Origin: Mollicutes bacterium PWAP
GTDB lineage: Bacteria > Bacillota_I > Bacilli_A > Mycoplasmatales > Metamycoplasmataceae
NCBI GenBank assembly: GCA_019661745.1
Contig: JAIFTM010000005.1
Location: 1-8,169 of the forward strand
Direction: 5' to 3'
DNA: 8,169 bases
In this document: positions 5,798-8,169 of the stretch, piece by piece
Numbering within the stretch: position 1 is the first letter of the stretch
Layout: every line of letters starts with the position of its first letter
The notes under the pieces: generated by a model
Seen by the model: only the letters and a program-made list of their open reading frames with translations
What the model was told of the DNA's origin: nothing
The model's database searches: none
Program-made: the position numbers and the translations under genes

Positions 5798-5835
5798 AAC
5801 AAAAAAATAGATAAAATTTTATCTATTTTTTTGTT
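5798..5835. terminator. Bidirectional terminator, 38-bp perfect palindrome
   Basis: Halves 5798-5816 and 5817-5835 are exact reverse complements, with a seven-T run in each orientation. It lies 40 nt beyond the stop of the two-TM protein gene (minus strand) and after the relic on the plus strand, so it can end transcription from both sides. Confidence 0.75.
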
Positions 5836-5875
5836 GAATTCTATCGTTTTTTATAATTTGTTAAATTTGATGTTT

Positions 5876-6754
5876 TTAGTCATTATCAATTATTATCTCT
5901 CAACGATCCGGACAAAGTGTTGTGTTCTTTCTTAAAATTATTGACTTATTTTTTATTGAAGAATTTCATTCATCTCAGGAATAGTCAATTAACATTTTTT
6001 TTATTTCGGGAATTTCTAGATGGAATAAAGTTATTTTTGATTTTTGATTTTCTTTCTTTATTTTATCTATTAATTTTTTATTTAGATTATTTTTATTTAG
6101 ATTAAATTTCTTAAAATAATTTCTTATAACATAAGCAGTTAGAATTTTCAGAGCCTTATAATCAAATTCATTCAAATTAACAACGGAAGTAGAATTATAT
6201 GATTCATCATTAGGATTAAAACAATTTTGTTCAATAACAGAAAAGTGTTTTGTATTTAAAGTTTTTAATGATTCAAAAATTATTTTGAGAATATATATTA
6301 AACTTTTTTCTAGTTCTCTATTTTTGTTAGATAAAAATTCTAATCTTAATAACTTATTGTTTAATTTTTCAATAATATTGATTTTTTTTTGTTTGTTTTT
6401 TGATAATTGTATTTTAATTTGATGATTTAATACTTTATTGTTTTTTTTAAATTTCATATTAGGAATAAATAAATCATTTAACATTTTTGAAATAATATTA
6501 AAAATAGAATTTTCAATATCGCGCACTTTTTCATTAAATCTCCCTTGCCTTTGATTTTCTAATGAAAAAAAATGTAAATACATAGATAAAGAAATAGCAA
6601 ATAACGAAAATATAACACTTCCAATAGTCACACAATCAATAAAATTTTTGGGAATTGTTTTTGGATAAAATACATATAACAAAAATACTATGAAAAAGAA
6701 TATCATGTCAATCATTAAGAATAAAATTAAAAATTTATATTTTTTTGTTACCAT
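5876..6754 (-). CDS. Two-TM membrane protein of unknown function
   Basis: ATG 6754 follows AAGGAGA at suitable spacing; the 292-aa frame ends at TAA 5876-5878. Three in-frame TGA (Trp) near the C-terminus mean that ordinary stop rules would lose the last 33 residues. Residues about 6-29 and 40-61 are strongly hydrophobic, forming two membrane helices with a short loop; the rest is cytoplasmic, very rich in Lys/Asn/Ile, with probable coiled coil at 110-160. The tail contains WDEWNSS and ends CPDRWEIIIDND. The layout (N-terminal TM hairpin, helical soluble domain) resembles some putative abortive-infection membrane proteins, but no diagnostic motif was seen, so the function is unknown. It stands alone as a transcription unit between the palindrome-bearing regions. 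Confidence 0.8.
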
Positions 6755-7093
6755 AATATTTATCTCCTTTTTATATTTTATTTAAAAATTATTTAATATT
6801 TTTGGCTATTATAAAATAACTAATTTAATATTTTTTTTCATAATTTAATTATATTTAAAATTCGCAATTAAAATATTCTTAAAAAGACAAGATGAAGCTT
6901 TTACTTAAATCCAAACAATTTCCGATAAATTTAAATCTTTTTAAAGAATTGGCACATAAATAAATGTATTTAATTTATTTTAACTAAGGTCATTTTATTT
7001 TGTTAGAGGGTTGTCATGAAGAAAATCGAAAACCCCCTAAGGCTTAGATTTAATTAATTTGATTACGGAGAAGACCTTTTTTGATTTATAAAA
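6755..7093. other. Intergenic stretch without a convincing gene
   Basis: Apart from the promoter of the two-TM protein gene, only tiny frames occur on the plus strand. One encodes 23 residues (6892-6963, MKLLLKSKQFPINLNLFKEL...) and has no ribosome site. One encodes 13 residues (7016-7057, MKKIENPLRLRFN), preceded by AGAGGG. The second spans a C-rich block GAAAACCCCCTAAGGCTTAG (7027-7046) that stands out from the AT-rich surroundings, with CTAAG/CTTAG able to pair. It may be a leader, relic or origin-related site. Confidence 0.4.
6808..6813 (-). promoter_or_regulatory. -10 box of the two-TM protein gene
   Basis: On the minus strand TATAAT lies 53 nt upstream of the ATG at 6754, in the context GTTATTTTATAATAG. 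No good -35 is visible. Confidence 0.4.
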
Positions 7094-7131
7094 TTTTATG
7101 TACCTATTTTGGGTAAAATAGGTACATAAAA
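7094..7131. repeat. GTACC palindrome, copy 3 (longest)
   Basis: Arms 7094-7110 and 7115-7131 are perfect 17-bp reverse complements around loop GGGT. The core ATGTACCTAT is shared with copies 1 and 2, and TTTATAAA precedes it as in copy 1. No mob sequence accompanies this copy. Confidence 0.85.
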
Positions 7132-7148
7132 TTATAAATAAAAAAATG

Positions 7149-7213
7149 GTAACTTTTTAATGTTCGCATACACAACACGATTAGGCAAATTGCCACGCTT
7201 TAAAAAGAATTAC
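7149..7213. other. GC-rich stem-loop region
   Basis: CTTTTTAA (7153-7160) pairs with TTAAAAAG (7200-7207); GTAA/TTAC extends the stem past a 2-nt bulge. The 39-nt loop is roughly 45% G+C against AT-rich surroundings and contains the palindrome GGCAA-A-TTGCC (7184-7194). It lies 3' of the DUF3800 gene. There is no T-run after it on the minus strand, so a plasmid origin element (sso or dso), a small RNA or a recombination site are alternatives. Confidence 0.4.
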
Positions 7214-7238
7214 TTCCATGATTATTATACTTATTATT

Positions 7239-7865
7239 TTAATATATTTTTCTTATTTTTTCACTATCTTTAATATTATTTTCTAAAATTTGTCTAAAAC
7301 GAACAAAAGAATAGTAATCTGCCAATTGAACTCCTCAGTGTTCTTTAGAATCTATATATTTTAATTCTATATTTATTTTTTCATTTCTTTCTAACAATCA
7401 AGCTCTTAAATATTCTTCTAAACTTTTAAAAGATCCAACACCTATCTCTCTTTTGTCAATAATAATTTCAACATTTATAGGTTCTTTTAAATTTTTAATA
7501 TCTAAAATTCTTTCACATAATGATTTAAAAATAAAATTATATGTAACATTTTTATTTTTGTAAAAGTTTGAATTATTCGGTTGCAATCTATTATCTATAT
7601 AAGAAGTAAAAATATTTTGAATATTTATTTTTTCTAAAAATTCATTAAGTTCCATTGTTTTTTTACTCAAATTAAATTGATGTGCTTTCAATTCATTTTT
7701 AATATCAATCCCAATTTCTTTTTTCATTTTTATTTGAAATCTTTTCACTTTGTTTTTTATTTTTGGGACATTATTTTTATTAACAAAAAAGGCAGTTATA
7801 GAAAAAATTTTTAATTTGTGTGTGTTTAGTGAACCAGATTCATCAACAAACATTTTTATATCCAT
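7239..7865 (-). CDS. DUF3800 family protein (RNase H-like fold)
   Basis: ATG 7865 to TAA 7239-7241, 208 aa with two in-frame TGA read as Trp (W156, W177). The DUF3800 signatures occur in order: N-terminal FVDESGS (D8, E9), NELKAH around E58, IIIDKRE with D137, and IDSKEHWGVQLADYYS with D172, Q180 and D183. The acidic residues match the presumed RNase H-type active site, suggesting a metal-dependent nuclease; the family is biochemically poorly defined. The start overlaps the RHH gene stop by one base (TAATG), so the two are translationally coupled. An RHH gene upstream of and overlapping a putative nuclease is a toxin-antitoxin-like arrangement, though DUF3800 proteins also occur in defence islands and on mobile elements. 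The protein is complete. Confidence 0.85.
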
Positions 7866-8161
7866 TAATTAAGCTCCAAAGATTCTCTTAAAATTTTATC
7901 TACTATCTCACTAACAGAAGTATTGTAAATTTTAGATAATTTGTTTAATCTTATAATTGTTGATTCTTTTAAAGCTAATGATTTTTGTTTTTTAAGATCT
8001 TTACTAAATTCTTTAATATTTAATCTTGTTAGATCAATTTCTTCTGTCTTGGACTTATCAACAAAATTAACCTCTTTGATTTTTTTCTCTTCTTGTTCTA
8101 TTTTTTTATTAACTTTTGCGATGGAATCAAATCCACCTAAATCAAATTTATTTTTATTCAT
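7865..8161 (-). CDS. Ribbon-helix-helix DNA-binding protein (antitoxin- or partition-like)
   Basis: 98 aa from ATG 8161 to TAA 7865-7867, no Trp codons. An in-frame TAA at 8165-8167 fixes the start near the window edge; the ribosome binding site is outside the window. Residues 1-60 are highly charged and probably flexible or coiled (FDSIAKVNKKIEQEEKKIKE). Residues about 62-97 fit an RHH fold: a strand (LALKESTIIRL), then helices LNKLSKIYN and SVSEIVDKILRESLEL. Such proteins are dimeric DNA binders acting as antitoxin-autorepressors, copy-control or partition factors. Coupling to DUF3800 by a 1-nt overlap suggests it regulates that operon. A 42-nt relic of this gene lies upstream of Shedu. Confidence 0.75.
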   Translation of the reverse strand: MNKNKFDLGGFDSIAKVNKKIEQEEKKIKEVNFVDKSKTEEIDLTRLNIKEFSKDLKKQKSLALKESTIIRLNKLSKIYNTSVSEIVDKILRESLELN

Positions 8162-8169
8162 TATTTAAC

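Noticed and set aside
5917..6105. Open frame on the plus strand encoding a Leu/Phe-rich peptide
   Set aside because: It is antisense to the C-terminal part of the two-TM protein and has no Shine-Dalgarno; its hydrophobicity is an artefact of antisense Lys/Asn codons.
6892..6963. 23-codon frame MKLLLKSKQFPINLNLF...
   Set aside because: No ribosome binding site, too short, and no recognisable motif; treated as intergenic.
3343..7131. GTACC palindromes as Xer/dif recombination modules
   Set aside because: The spacing between conserved arms varies (10, 13 and 10 nt), and the sequence does not resemble dif core arms.
7941..8168. Open frame on the plus strand opposite the RHH gene
   Set aside because: It is antisense to a well supported gene whose ATG and one-base overlap with DUF3800 fit an operon.
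1..8169. Window as one complete circular plasmid
   Set aside because: Joining the ends puts a TAA directly upstream of the first frame without a start codon, so the first gene would not be completed; the edges look like arbitrary cuts.
1..8169. CRISPR array, tRNA, rRNA or complete insertion sequence
   Set aside because: No regularly spaced repeats with unique spacers, no cloverleaf or rRNA-like sequence, and no transposase motif was found on either strand.

Overview
This is a very AT-rich window from a mollicute that reads TGA as tryptophan (genetic code 4), most likely Mycoplasma or Spiroplasma. Nearly every gene is interrupted by in-frame TGA codons at plausible Trp positions and becomes one intact frame when TGA is read as Trp; ordinary TAA or TAG stops, Shine-Dalgarno sequences and terminators then fall where expected. 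A MobV-type relaxase, duplicated mobilization-leader DNA and a set of defence-like genes point to a mobilizable plasmid or an integrated plasmid-like element. No replication gene and no tRNA or rRNA was recognised.

Layout, left to right: (1) the C-terminal tail of an unidentified protein (3-89) followed by a strong hairpin; (2) a TTG-started 291-aa protein with a C-terminal RNxxxH motif typical of HEPN RNases (234-1109, +); (3) a convergent intergenic stretch with a terminator and a perfect 54-bp palindrome (1251-1304); (4) an unrecognised 230-aa protein (1421-2113, -); (5) a MobV/Pre relaxase (2330-3181, -) that keeps the motif I histidine but has Gln at all three histidines of the metal-binding motif III; (6) its roughly 150-nt structured leader, a candidate oriT; (7) a Shedu (DUF4263) nuclease gene (3468-4454, -) and, divergently, an unknown 155-aa protein (4718-5185, +), with an operator-like array between them; (8) a second copy of the mob leader plus the first ~66 codons of mob (5250-5637), so the Shedu cassette lies between ~388-bp direct repeats; (9) a two-TM protein of unknown function (5876-6754, -); (10) a third copy of the GTACC palindrome (7094-7131) and a GC-rich stem-loop; (11) a translationally coupled pair made of a ribbon-helix-helix protein and a DUF3800 RNase-H-fold protein (8161 down to 7239, -).

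Interpretation (inference): the window looks like an accessory or defence region assembled from short cassettes separated by copies of the mob-leader/GTACC hairpin. Shedu is a recognised anti-phage family; the HEPN, two-TM and RHH-DUF3800 genes have architectures often seen in abortive-infection or toxin-antitoxin systems, but their function here is not shown. The relaxase's Gln-substituted metal site and the cassette-like repeats are the most unusual features.
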